Positions 34,480 through 45,238 of a stretch of DNA of 64,000 nt are shown piece after piece; the stretch's first letter is position 1; each line of letters opens with the position of its first letter. The stretch covers positions 1,736,001-1,800,000 of the forward strand of contig JAAROD010000033.1 in the NCBI GenBank assembly GCA_012274445.1. Reading direction: 5' to 3'. Under the pieces are notes generated by a model, which was not told where the DNA came from, did no database searches, and saw only the letters and a list, made by a program, of their open reading frames with translations. The translations under genes were made by a program, and so were the position numbers. Source of the DNA: Sclerotiophoma versabilis. Its lineage: Eukaryota; Ascomycota; Dothideomycetes; Pleosporales; Didymellaceae.

Positions 34480-35480
34480 GCAAACCACCGTGAGTTATCC
34501 AGTCAGACACGGATTAATATCTGTCGCTTTCTTATACTGGGCTGAAAACCTCAGACAGTTGCTAATTGAGAAGGTTGCGTTGCATGTGATACAAAACGTG
34601 TGCGACAACGTGCTAGCAGTTGGCTCTGTCCAAAAGATACCCACAGGCGTACTTGGACGACCTTCTAAGATAGGTGTTGATGGCGGAGATGTCTTGTTTG
34701 AACAACATGTACGAAGTGGGTGGCTGTATCAAGACAATATTGTATACTGTTTGTTCATGGAGCGGGGCGTCCAGTGCTCGCAGTCGACAGTGTCACGATA
34801 TCTGGAGAAGAACAACTGGACTGTACGAACTGTACGCCCGCTCTTCATGAATCGCAACGACGACCTTTGCTAGTCTTGCCGGCGGAGTCTTAGCCGCTTT
34901 GCAACTGAGTATATGGTGTTCTTGGATAAGTCTGTATTTAGTGAGAAGTGTAGGTGACAGCACCAGGCATACGCTCCATTCAGTGACCCAGGTCGCTACA
35001 CGCAAGATATCAGAGGTGGTGATACATACAAAATACTGCCGGCGTATACTATCAATGGCTATCTCCCGTGTACTGGTATTGTGAGGGGAGACTTCAATCA
35101 CATCGACTTTATAACGTGGATCACCAAGCAGTTGTTACCAATTCTACGAACCCAATACGGCAACAAGCCTATGGTAACCATCCTGGACAACGTTATCATC
35201 CGTACCATAAACGGCTTAGTCCAGGTTAAAGAAGACGCCGGGCATATTTTGAGGTGTTCACCACTATACTCGCCTAATTACAACCCTATTGAACTTACCT
35301 TTGGGCAGGCCGCCTCTGTTGATCAGCCTTCCGACCCGAGTATACCCAGCCGCTTTCAAGCGACAGAACGGCCTCGCCTACAGTGTTATCTCCAAAGCAA
35401 GACTTCAGACCTGCGCGGCATTGGTGCTTCGGCTACATGTATCGAGGCGGTAAATCAGCAAAAAGAATCAGAATAGAGTA
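34480..35480 (+). mobile_element. Tc1/mariner-type transposase relic
   Basis: Fragments of a DDE transposase lie in order on the plus strand. A helix-turn-helix part reads QCSQSTVSRYLEKNNWTVRT. FLDKSVFSEK is the first catalytic region, with Lys where an acidic-rich context is expected. PFSDPGRYTQDI follows, then DFITWITKQLLP. The second catalytic Asp is in VTILDNVIIR, and the third region reads PLYSPNYNPIELTFG. At least two stops and frame changes separate them (near 34871 and 34960-35080). No terminal inverted repeats could be placed. The element is inactive. Confidence 0.75.
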
Positions 35481-35649
35481 CGGAGCCTTGCTGCATCTAT
35501 TTCGAGTCTCTGACATACTGTAGACTCATAAAGGAGCACGGCCTTAGATTCCTAGGCTTGGTTAAAGCTGTTGGTGAGGAAGCTGTGTGATCTGTGCCAC
35601 TGCAAGCTCAGAGTGCGCAATTGCTTCAAGGTGATACTTTTCAGCTTTG

Positions 35650-35902
35650 AGGCTTAAGTAATCGTCCTGCATGGTACCGCCTCTTTGTGGCCAAGGCTGG
35701 CCCATGGAAAGCCCGTGTCGCCCGCAAGTTGCTTGAGTACCTCGGATTACACGGCGTAATCAAGATGGTCGAACAGGAGTCAAGACACCAAAGCTTAAGA
35801 GAGCGCCTTGAAGCCCCGAAAGTTAGTTCAATTCTTGATGTCTTTGAGTCTCATGCACACTATCTGAATCTAAATTTATCTACCTGTGCACAAGATTTAT
35901 GA
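35650..35902 (+). pseudogene. Unrecognised coding fragment
   Basis: An open stretch reads FVAKAGPWKARVARKLLEYL and then a leucine- and glutamate-rich part ending STCAQDL. It has protein-like composition and no frame damage inside, but no start or upstream partner was found. It may be the last exon of a decayed gene or part of a mobile element. Confidence 0.3.
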
Positions 35903-35957
35903 TCCAAGACATAATCGGTGCACCGATGGAGAGTTACAATTGCTACTAGCAAGCTCC

Positions 35958-38006
35958 TTATTCTAGAATAATGGTACGCTTACATGCTCGTGCAGTAAAC
36001 TCTTTGTCGGTGCGCCGAAGAAAACTATAACTCTCCGACGGCAAGTCTGCTTCCGTAAATTTATGGTTTTGGCCCAAGCGGAGAAAGGTGGGCGATCTAG
36101 TGATACCGACCCGTCGAAAATGTTTCCCTGCTGGCATCAGAATCAACCATTCGCCCAATCTCGAGTCATCCTCTTGATCAAACAGCAGAGCCACCATATC
36201 AAGTGATGTACCACCCATAACCTGGTCATACAACCCCTTCACACTCTCACTAACGCCATAAATCCAGTATTCAGAGTCTGGGTGCCTCATCATGGCACAA
36301 AGTTTTGTTGAGTAGATTTCGGAGTTGGATATGTTCTTCTTAACCCATTGTAAGTCAACGAATTCGGGTCGTGAGACGTAGCCCGTGACGCGAATCAGTT
36401 TGGACAGGGTTTCGTCGCTATCCAGCGCGTGAGAACGAGCATATTTATCGACATCGAGCCAGATACCGTCAACTAGCGAAAGTTCAATCCTGCAGATTGA
36501 AGAATCGAGTCTTGGCTTTGAGAAGCTCGTGAGCACCTCCTTAGATGCCCACGACCATGTATGGAAGTCTCTTTCTCTTCCTGCCCCAAAAGGGTGCCAA
36601 TTGAGCTATGGTCGTTTCTTCTCTGTCTGAAAGGCGCTCTAAGGGCATACCCCAACAGTGGCGGAGGTCCAAGATTCTGAACACACCTTGAATAGCGTTC
36701 AGGGTATCTGCATTGTATCTGAGATGCCTTCGGGTATAATCTTTTAACAGCCGCTGTAAGAATTCTCCTGTGACTGGTGGATCTCTTTCAAAGATGTCGG
36801 GTATAATTTTCGAGAGTCCCGTGTAACTTGTGTCTTTGACTTTTGCATTCACCTCTTCCCATTCATCTGAGTGCAGAGTTTCTTGGCAGCACATTCTGTA
36901 GCACGAAAAAAAGGTTTGTTGGTCAGTGAAGATCAACCGTCGACGTGAGAGGCATCCCTCTTGGAAAGTCCACCCGCGATGGCTCCATATGGACTTTTGC
37001 AACTCGAATAATGGGAAATACCCACCGATAACTTCCAAGTCGCCAAATGATACTCTGAGCTGAGGTTTGCGAGCTCTCTCACCAACACCTGGGAAACCAT
37101 AGTTTGGATTGGGCCCTGCGGCTGCAACAATGCATAACTGTGCCTGAGAGTGAATTTGGCCCATCTGAAGTATCTGTGAATGCTTCTCTATCTCATTAGA
37201 CTGATCAATGCACTTATGTTGTCAGATATGCACTGTTATGAGGACGACCACCAGCAGTACATACATACTGATCAACCCATAGGTATTGGAAGCCCAAGGT
37301 AACGGTGACTGTGATGGCGTCCTCGATGGTTGGAGAGCACAACTGAAGACTTTGACCATCTGTGTATCCACCACTACCCCAAACATACGACAGCGCAACG
37401 TACTGACATCCATGTTCTGAAACTTCGACGACGTCTCGTGTGGAACAGTCGATAACCTTGAGGCCAGTTATTACCCCATCTCGGGGCTGACAGTAAAACC
37501 TTTCGTGATGACGTCTACACGTGTTGAGCCAGTTTGACACTATGTTGTAGTCAATACACGTTGACGATATGATGCGTGGTTTCTGCCCTTGGATACGATC
37601 ACTGCCTGGAAATGTGACACGAACCAAGGGCTCGGTTTCGGTCCAGCTGGCCGTTGGGCGGTATATTCTTGCGTTGAACTGCGATCCAGTTTTTCCGTCT
37701 GTCGTTTGACACTTCCCCAGGTTTAAAAAAAACTATATACAACGCTTTGTTGGTGTAAGGTGATTTACTGAACACGTCGCAAAGATAGCATTCGGTTGAA
37801 CTGACTTCACTTGTTCCCTTGCTGCCTCCCATGCCACGCCACAGGTGGTCATTGTGATACCCGCAGATGGCTGAATTGCGAACTTGATGCTTTAAGAATT
37901 GCCGCCACCAGTCCACCCCACGTTTATATGGGTCGGCATCCCACTGACTGTCTAAGCCGTCCTCGTACGGTGAGGGATTCTGAGACGGTGACGGGGGTGA
38001 AGCCAT
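35958..38006 (-). pseudogene. HET-domain (heterokaryon incompatibility) protein, frameshifted
   Basis: Start at 38006 (MASPPSPSQNPSPYEDG). The HET domain is well preserved: CQYVALSYVWG, DAITVTVTLGFQYLWVDQY joined by an intron to CIDQSNEIEKHSQI, then MGQIHSQAQLCIVAAAG and SHRGWTFQEGCLSRRRLIF. The frame breaks twice. In an 8-base A run on the plus strand (37725-37732), removing one base restores a continuous reading into VFLNLGKCQTTDGKTGSQF. Near 36565-36580 a second shift occurs before HTWSWASKEVLTSF, the equivalent of the conserved PSWSWAG motif. The C-terminal part is open to 35958. Such proteins trigger cell death on non-self fusion. This copy is disabled unless the two shifts are sequencing errors. 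Confidence 0.8.
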
Positions 38007-40040
38007 GAGCCACACTTATAATGACTAAGGCTATACTGAATTTTGTCTTTGGTGCAAAGAAGAAACGTAGCTGTAAGATCCCTTTGACTTCGCCAGAGGT
38101 GTGATAAAGGAGAAGGCTGTGTTGCGTCAGGCTGCGCTTTTGACAGAAAATGTCTTGAGGCTTGGCTCTTGTGTACCGTATCAGTACCGTATTCGTGCAC
38201 TCAATGCTTCTCTTATCTTCATGTGATCATATGTGCCCGTTCTGTCAGCGCACCTCTCCTTCCCGCGTCCGACGCCCGCCATGTCTGTATAATAACAACA
38301 CAAGCAGTCAATGACTAAAATAAGATAAAAAAGTAGATAGCAATATAGATAAAACAAAGGACTATTTTTGCGAATTTAAAGCTCGCTCCTACGTATTTTT
38401 GCTGTCAAGTTATAAGATAAACATGTCACAAGGCTGAATGCCAAGTGAGCCGTCGAACGTGGGAAGGTGCGGTATATGTACAGCCTACTTAGCAGATGTG
38501 CCAGAAACATAAATAAATGAAGTAGTTATCGTCCTTTTCTTTCATGTCCAGTGATAATTCCGCCTAAGGCGGGAGCGCTGCGCCCGGTTTAAGGCGTAAC
38601 AGTGCTGACGTGGCAGCCTGCGAGTGACAGCTTCCGGCACATTAACCGCATCAAAGCAAAAGTTAGGCTTACTAAGAAAAACAGTGATCCCAAAACTCTT
38701 TATAGCGAGCGAGCTAAAGACTGCAAGGCTCCCCGTCTGCTCAGCCGTATTCAGGCAACGTACCAGCGGGTCATTTCCTAACTTCTTCCCTTTTGACTGC
38801 ACAAACTGACTACCAGAAATGAGGTTGAGATTAGGAACGGGGTTAAGACCAGGGCAGTAGAATTTGACATATGCTACAAGTACGTACTCGAATACGAAAT
38901 CTTATTTACAGCTCATGTGTAAATAATCGTAGGTTGGTGTGCCTTAACCTACCGGAACCGATTACTTCAGCCTTATAAAGGTATTTTCTTTCACTTCGTT
39001 CCTTTCCGCTCACTTCAAAAACTGCCCTGCCTCCTATAAGTCAGCCGGCCCCTTCTGGCGCTCTAACAGCTCCTTGTCTGCCACTCTGCCACTCTACCTC
39101 AATCAGCCTCGCTACCCAGATTGCCGTCTTTCCTACATGTGAAGTCTGCCTTGGATTGAAGTCTCTTTCGGCCACTTTGCCACTCCACCTCAACTTCAAC
39201 GTGCGCTTCTTTTAGCTGCTCCTGGCCAACATGCACCAGTGGCAGAGGGCCCCTACCGTCAAGTATCCCATCACAACGGCGTCAACATACCTCCTCTTAT
39301 TCCTACAAGCCAGAATATCAGCGGCGTCCTAAAGATGGAGCAGGCTAAATCCATCTGTGGAAAGACGTTACGTTTACTGCTCCAGTCCGATATTTTCATT
39401 CACCACGATGGCAAGATGAGTATCAGCGGCATTAACTGGACGCGTATTGGGGTGGAGCGACAGCCTACTGTTGTCGGCATATTCAACAAAATGTGCCACA
39501 TGGGAGCCTGCAATTACGCACAAAAAGAAAAAACAGCTGGAAAAACTAAAAATCGCAATAACTCGAGGAAGAAAAGAAAAAGAAAAAGGAAAGTGTCAAT
39601 ACAAATAAACATGACATAGCAAGTAAGAAAGTGGCGAGGTGGAAGTGGTACGAAATCAGTACTTGTGGGTAGTAGCCAGATGGAATGTGGACAGAAAGTA
39701 AGGAACTTTGTAGCTTTGATGTGCAGAATTTAGTGCTTCGGATTTAAATACTATGTAGATATACCGATACATGTACTTCAGCTGTGTTTATTGAGCTTTC
39801 CCCCCCTCTTGATATTGCATCAACAGCTCTGAGCTGCGTGTTCTGGGCTGGAACGCAACCTGGGAGTATGTCGGACTCCTACTACTACGGTACAGATACG
39901 GTGTGAGCAACAACTTTAACATAGCTAGTGTAAAATCCAGCACTGCAGAGACTTCGTTGCGAATCTAAACGGAACTGATTCTTATGCTAGCTATGTGTTC
40001 TCGAGCTTCCCAGAGTGCTACACGACAACTTGACAAAAGC
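38007..40040. other. AT-rich intergenic region without supported genes
   Basis: About 2 kb. Part of it (38285-38420) is strongly AT-rich. A pair of similar CT-rich stretches (about 39078-39105 and 39172-39195, GCCACT(C/T)TGCCACTC) forms an imperfect direct duplication. An open frame without ATG at 39239-39619 ends in a Lys/Arg-rich tail but has no recognisable domain. Confidence 0.45.
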
Positions 40041-41306
40041 TTATGAGCCACTCGATTGCTCCTGCTTCACACCATTGCGATTGACTCTCAGGTCCAACAA
40101 TTTCAAGAAGTCACTCTTGTGTGGGTTATCTGTCGATCGTGGCTCATGCAACGGCGCAGTAGCATCTTGCGGCAAGCTTCCTCGACGTAGCTCATCTTCT
40201 GAGCCAGACTTGCGTGCAGCTCGGGGCTCGTCGTTATATGTTTGACTGGCATATGTTGACGGCTCTGTTCCACGGCGCGCGAAGGTGGCAGCCCTGCCAA
40301 CCTTGTTGTAGACTGCATCACGATGATCGAGGTCTGAATTAGTAAGAGAGTCTGACCTGTTACCTGCAATGGTGCTGTAGGGCTTGTTGTTGGTCGAGCT
40401 GTGCTCTGTGCCGTCGGGGTCGACTCGAGGATCCGGATTGTGGGCGAAGTTGTTACTGTTAGGACCGGAGGTAGTCTGTCCTCCGTCCGTGCCGAGTACA
40501 GGATCCAACTTCTGCGCCGCCTCTAGGTTTGTTCCATCACAGATAGAACCTCGGTGAATGTGTTGGGCATGGCAGTTGCAATGTTCACCGTGTTCATGAT
40601 CATGGCTGGCGGTGTTCGACGGTTCCCACTTACTTCCGAAGAGCGTGGTAGTAGAATCAGTACCGTCTGTCTGCGAATACAAAGTCGGGTTGCAACAGCC
40701 TGGGAAGTCAGTAAAAGTAAAGAGACAGGAGCATGTCGAGAAGAGGAAAGGATATAACAATATTTGTGTGGGTATCATGGCTCATCTATCTAATCGTACT
40801 GTTCGGGTTTGCACGGTGATCGGCATCAGAGTCAATGCGGGGATCCAACTTGTTTGCGACGTTGTTTGAGTGATGACCGACATTGGTCGACCCTGTTGCA
40901 GTGCCGCGATGGTCCATGTCCGAATCAAAGCGTGGGTCGAGCTTGTTGGCAGTGTTGGTGCTGTGTGACCCGTAGTTTGTGGATGTGGTGTGAGTTGTGT
41001 TCAGGCGCTCGCGGTCAGCGTCAGCTGGTGTGACACCTGCACCGTGGCCGGTTCGGTGGTAGCCGTGGTCAATCTCGTTGGCACCATTGGCGGCAATTGC
41101 TGTGTTCTTGTCGATGCCTGCACGATCTCCACTGGCCTGGTCTACAGCAGCGTTAAAGTTGCCGCGGATAGCCTCGCCAGTTCCCTGTAGACATCGTATC
41201 AGTGTGCAAGAAGAAGCAGCTGTGGGTCTTGACATCTTACGTGGACCATGCCAACGCCCTTCTTGACGGCATTGCCGATTCCGCTGCTGGAGTGACCGCC
41301 AGACAT
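40041..41306 (-). CDS. Hydrophilic LEA-like repeat protein with LDPRxDSDxDHR motifs
   Basis: Three exons (41241-41306, 40800-41184 and 40041-40699) join in phase to 369 residues, starting MSGGHSSSGIGNAVKKG. The N-terminal part, GVGMVHGTGEAIRGNFNAAV, resembles small fungal stress proteins with a single amphipathic helix. The middle contains clear repeats: NTANKLDPRFDSDMDHRG and NVANKLDPRIDSDADHRA, plus weaker copies after the second intron (AQKLDPVLGTDGG, HNPDPRVDPDG, NSDLDHRDA). Composition is rich in Asn, Asp, His, Ser and Thr, with no membrane segment. A histidine-rich patch, HDHEHGEHCNCHAQHIH, could bind metal. The protein is probably disordered and desiccation/stress-related; the function is inferred. 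The third exon rests on frame agreement and continued motif use. Confidence 0.7.
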
Positions 41307-41948
41307 TGTGTATGAGCGTATGAGTGGAGTAGCTAGTGAGCTGTCAAACAATAAAAGTGGGTTGGTAAAGATAGGGTATCAGGGTGCTTGCAGAGGTTGA
41401 GGTGTATTTTGATGTGAGTTGCGTCGAGGACGACCAAGTGAATAAATATACAACACTGACGACTGACTACTGACGACAGCAATGCGCAAGTTCCAGTATT
41501 GCCATGTTTTGGGTGCTGATCCTCTGTAGTCTGGAAGGAGCATGCGATGGGTGTGACGTCATTGTGGACACCACCCATATTCGGCAACTTGTATTGGACA
41601 GCTCATCTGAATCATGCGCGGTCTTGGTGGCGATATGGAATTAAACTGCGGTCAGTAGTCTAACTACGTCCACGTACTGTTCGCTGCAATACGGGTTCGC
41701 GCACAAGGATATCTATTCAAGCTTGTTGCATGCATCACATATGTGAGGGTGGTTGACGGAGAGATATGTTGGAGGAAATGCTTCGGTATTGGTATATAAT
41801 CAGGAACCGTCTTTTTGGGATCCGTACATTTGGGTCATATCGTTCATTTGAATCGTCAACCTCACCCCCAGGACCGCCAACTCCTCTTTCATGCAGTCCG
41901 ATCTAACAAAACGCCTCGACAAAAGTTGATCTTGCATCTAGTGCTGAT
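41307..41948. other. Intergenic: LEA-like promoter and aldolase 3' flank
   Basis: No gene was found. The half next to 41306 should contain the promoter of the LEA-like gene. The other half, up to the aldolase stop codon, is its 3' UTR. Confidence 0.5.
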
Positions 41949-42336
41949 TTACAACTTGCCGGCAGCGTAGAAGTCGTCAAGCGCAACAGCGATACGCTTG
42001 GACATGGTCTTCTCACCCTCACGGACCCAGACACGGGGGTCGTAGTACTTCTTGTTGGGCTTGTCCTCGCCCTCGGGGTTACCGACCTGGCTCTGGAGGT
42101 AGCCGGACTTGTTCTGGACGTAGTCGCGGATACCGGTGAGGTAAGCGTACTGCATGTCGGTGTCGAGGTTGACCTTGACAACACCGTAAGAGATGGCCTC
42201 CCTGAAGTCATCGACGCTGGAACCAGAGCCACCGTGGAAGACAAGGAAGACGGGCTTGTCCTCCTTGGCGCCGATGGCCTGCTTGACGTGCTCCTGGTGC
42301 TTCTTGAGCAGGCTGGGCTGGAGCTTGACGTTGCCA

Positions 42337-42368
<32 letters not shown>

Positions 42369-42474
42369 AGCGGCAATGGAGAAGTAGGGGGAGACCTCGG
42401 ACAGCTCCTTGTAGATGTGCAGGATGTCCTCGGGCTGAGTGTAAAGGGAGTTGTTGTCAACATCCTCGTTGTTG

Positions 42475-42506
<32 letters not shown>

Positions 42507-43197
42507 CTCCATCTCGAGCCACTGCTTCATGGGGGCAGCACGCTGGAGGTACTTCTTGGTGGTCTGGATGTTCCACTCGACCTCCTCCTCAGACAAATCG
42601 ATCATGTGGGAAGAGAAAAGGGGCTCGTTGTGCTCCTTGAAGTAGGCCTCGTCGGCGTCAAGCATACCGTCCAACCATGGCAGAAGCTTCTTTGCGCAGT
42701 GGTCGGTGTGGAGGACAACGGGAATGCCGTAGGCGGGTGCAATGGCACGGATGTAGTGTGCGGCAGCGACGGCTCCGGCGATGGAGGCGGCCTGGTCCTT
42801 GTTGTCAACGCCCTTACCGGCGAAGTATGCGGCACCACCTGCGATCAATCAGCTCACTGCTTGGGCCTATTCTGTCTGTGGTTCGACTTACCCTGCGAGG
42901 TCTGGAGGATGATGGGCGACTTGGCGTCGCGGGCAGCCTCGAGAGAAGCAACGACTGTGGAGGAAGAGGTCACCTGAGCTTGTTAGACCAGCTCTCACAA
43001 GACTCCATGTCAAAACCTACGTTGATGGCGGGGATGGCGTAGCCCTCGTCCTTGGCGTGCTGGAAGAGCTTGAGGACATCATCGCCAGTGATGACACCGG
43101 ACTTGCGGGAGAGAACCTGTTGGGTTCGGTGATTAGCTACTGCTTGCCCGAAACATGGTGTTTCCAAAGATGAACTTACTGATTGAGCGGAAACCAT
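41949..43197 (-). CDS. FBA1: Fructose-bisphosphate aldolase, class II
   Basis: This cytosolic zinc enzyme of glycolysis and gluconeogenesis cleaves fructose 1,6-bisphosphate into dihydroxyacetone phosphate and glyceraldehyde 3-phosphate. Four exons: MVSAQS (43180-43197), VLSRKSGVITGDDVLKLFQH to AIPAIN (43021-43116), VTSSSTVVASLEAARDAKS (about 42895-42974), and the main exon from about 42845 to 41949. Zinc-site and catalytic blocks are complete: VVLHTDHCAKKLLPW, EMEIGITGGEEDGVNNE, GNVHGVYKPGN, FHGGSGSS and KVNLDTDMQYAY. The end is FYAAGKL. A cluster of introns near the 5' end and very biased codon use are usual for this highly expressed gene. Length is as expected, about 360 residues. Confidence 0.96.
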
Positions 43198-43958
43198 TGT
43201 GTATGTGATGTGTAGAGTGTTCTGGTGGGTATGGAATTAGTCAATTGGGACTTGGAGTGTTTATGAAGAAGTGACAAGAGTTGTTGAGTGAAGTAGTAAG
43301 GGTAGTCGCGTTAAGAGAGAGAAACTCTGCATGCCATGAGCACATGGTGGGGTCTTTGACCCCGCTTATCTGCCCGGCGCATGTTGACGCAACAAGCACG
43401 CTTCAGCTGTCCCAACCATCCAACCAAACGCTGCAATTGCAACTCAGGCGAGGACTGCAGCGTGCTGCCATCTGTGAAGCCAAGCGTACGTACCTGTGTG
43501 TGTCAATTGATTGCTCTGGTTCTGCAAGGCGCGTGGGAGGCACATGAGCTTTAAGATGGTGCTCACCGGTAGGGCTGGTGCTCACGGCCGCGCTCTGAAG
43601 TCATCGCGGGGCCGCTTTGCTCGGCAGAGTGGACTTGCACCGTCGACAGCTCTGTGCTTCTGTCCGAGTCTCGCCGTAGAACGTGCCAGAACGCAGAGTA
43701 AGGCCTTGAATTACCGAACGGTGTCGTTGCATCATAACATCGTGATCAGGGTCCCACCAATCACACATGGTCAGAGGATCAGCTCATTGATGCTACCGGT
43801 TGTGGCTGCTTTGGTTTCATAGTTGGAGAGGTCCCATTCTTCCGAAACCATGCCCAAACAGTGTCTACTACATGTTTTGTACAGGTGTATCTTTACAGCG
43901 AACGGAAAAACCGGCGGGCCTGGACTGCGACCGCGGACGGCGTGCCAGCGTTGCTACT
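43198..43958. other. Aldolase promoter and intergenic region
   Basis: About 760 bases with no supported gene. It contains the aldolase promoter next to 43197 and the 3' flank of the mitochondrial ribosomal protein gene. Confidence 0.5.
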
Positions 43959-44895
43959 TCACACGTCCATGTCCTTTGCCTTGACCCGGATGTTCCGTAC
44001 TAATGGCTCTGCGGCGCCAGGCAGTTGTATCTCGACCTTGAACACACCGAGCTCCTTCACACGCTGCGCATCTCCCTCCTCTGTAGGGGTGACGAAGCGC
44101 ACGTCTGCCTCGTTCAATATCACGCGGGCTGCCTCGTCGTTGTGCGCCAGCGCTGCCTTGAGGGTTGCCGCAATGTCTGCTGTCGACACGGAGCCGTAGA
44201 TGGCGTTGGATGAAGCTTTAGGCTTGGACCCCATAGCAGCTGCCGTGAGAACATCGGCGGCGCCAGACGCGCCGTAGCGTGGCTTAGCCTCGTCCTCTCG
44301 CTCGATGCGCTGGCGCGAGAAGTCGATTGTAGGGGGGATGAAGGTGTCGAGCAGTTCCATAGAGCGTTCGGGCTAGACATGTCAGCAGTCGTCCCTGTGA
44401 TGAGAAGAGCAAGCCTACGCTGAGCACGTCGATCTCAATCGGCCGCACGTATGGCTTCCGCGGTGCCAGGAGGTCCTCCTGCTCGTCCTCGACCTCCTCC
44501 AGGCTCACTCGCACGCCAAATGTCGTATCTCGCTGCATGTCCACGTCCTGCGCCTTCAGCAGCTTCAACTGCTTGAACGGGACGTAGTCGGCGACGCGGG
44601 CGGGAAACCAGCGATTGCGCATCGTGGACGGGTTGAGGGGGATGTAGGAGCCTTGTCGCCGTTAGCCAGGCCCGTCGTGCAGCGTGATATGCTCGGCCAT
44701 ACCAGCGCGCCCATATCGCGGCACGTCCTTCAGCAGCTTGACGACGATGTTGCGCTCGGCCTCCTTGGCCGCCTTCGAGATGCTGCGCACCTGCTGCTGC
44801 GGCGGTGGCGCCCGTCCATCCAGGGTCTGGCGCGCGACTCTTCGGAGGCACGAGGTGCACTGGGGCAGCAGCGCTGACCGGCTGAGGGAGGCCAT
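43959..44895 (-). CDS. Mitochondrial large-subunit ribosomal protein bL9m
   Basis: The N-terminus, MASLSRSALLPQCTSCLRRVAR, is a basic, serine-rich mitochondrial presequence. The L9 domain follows with NIVVKLLKDVPRYGRAG, the conserved strand-turn that binds 23S-type rRNA. Exon 1 ends near 44665 (ITLHDGPG) and continues as SYIPLNPSTMRNRWFPARV from about 44650. The middle exon ends IEIDVLS near 44420. The last exon, from about 44375 (PERSMELLDTFIPP), includes DVRFVTPTEEGDAQRVKELG and FKVEIQLPG and ends at 43959. It is longer than bacterial L9, as in yeast Mrpl50. It is divergent from the Ubp16-like gene, with 343 bases between starts. Confidence 0.82.
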
Positions 44896-45238
44896 TGGGG
44901 GCGGTGTGGTGGCTGTCGGGTGCGGCCAAAAAAGATGGCAGCCGTCCGGGCCTCAAATCTGGAGATCCTTGCGACTGCGCTCGGGCGGGCTGGCGCGGAG
45001 ACTTGCTGCGCTTGGCATTCACTTTGCGGGCGCTGCCTCACCGAGCGGACGACAGACGACTGCCCGCATGACGGGGCCGCTGTCAGACAACAATGGAGGA
45101 TAGAGACGTCTCACCTGCACCACCCGCCCGTCCTGCCTCCGACCGACGAGACACTTGCTAGAGCCTGCCACGGCTCTGCGGTCCTGCACACCCCCGTCGA
45201 CCAATCCGCGACCCGCGGCAACGAGCGCGCGCCGCACA

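Noticed and set aside
39239..39619. Open frame ending in a Lys/Arg-rich tail
   Set aside because: It lacks an ATG at a sensible place, lies in AT-rich relic DNA and has no recognisable domain.
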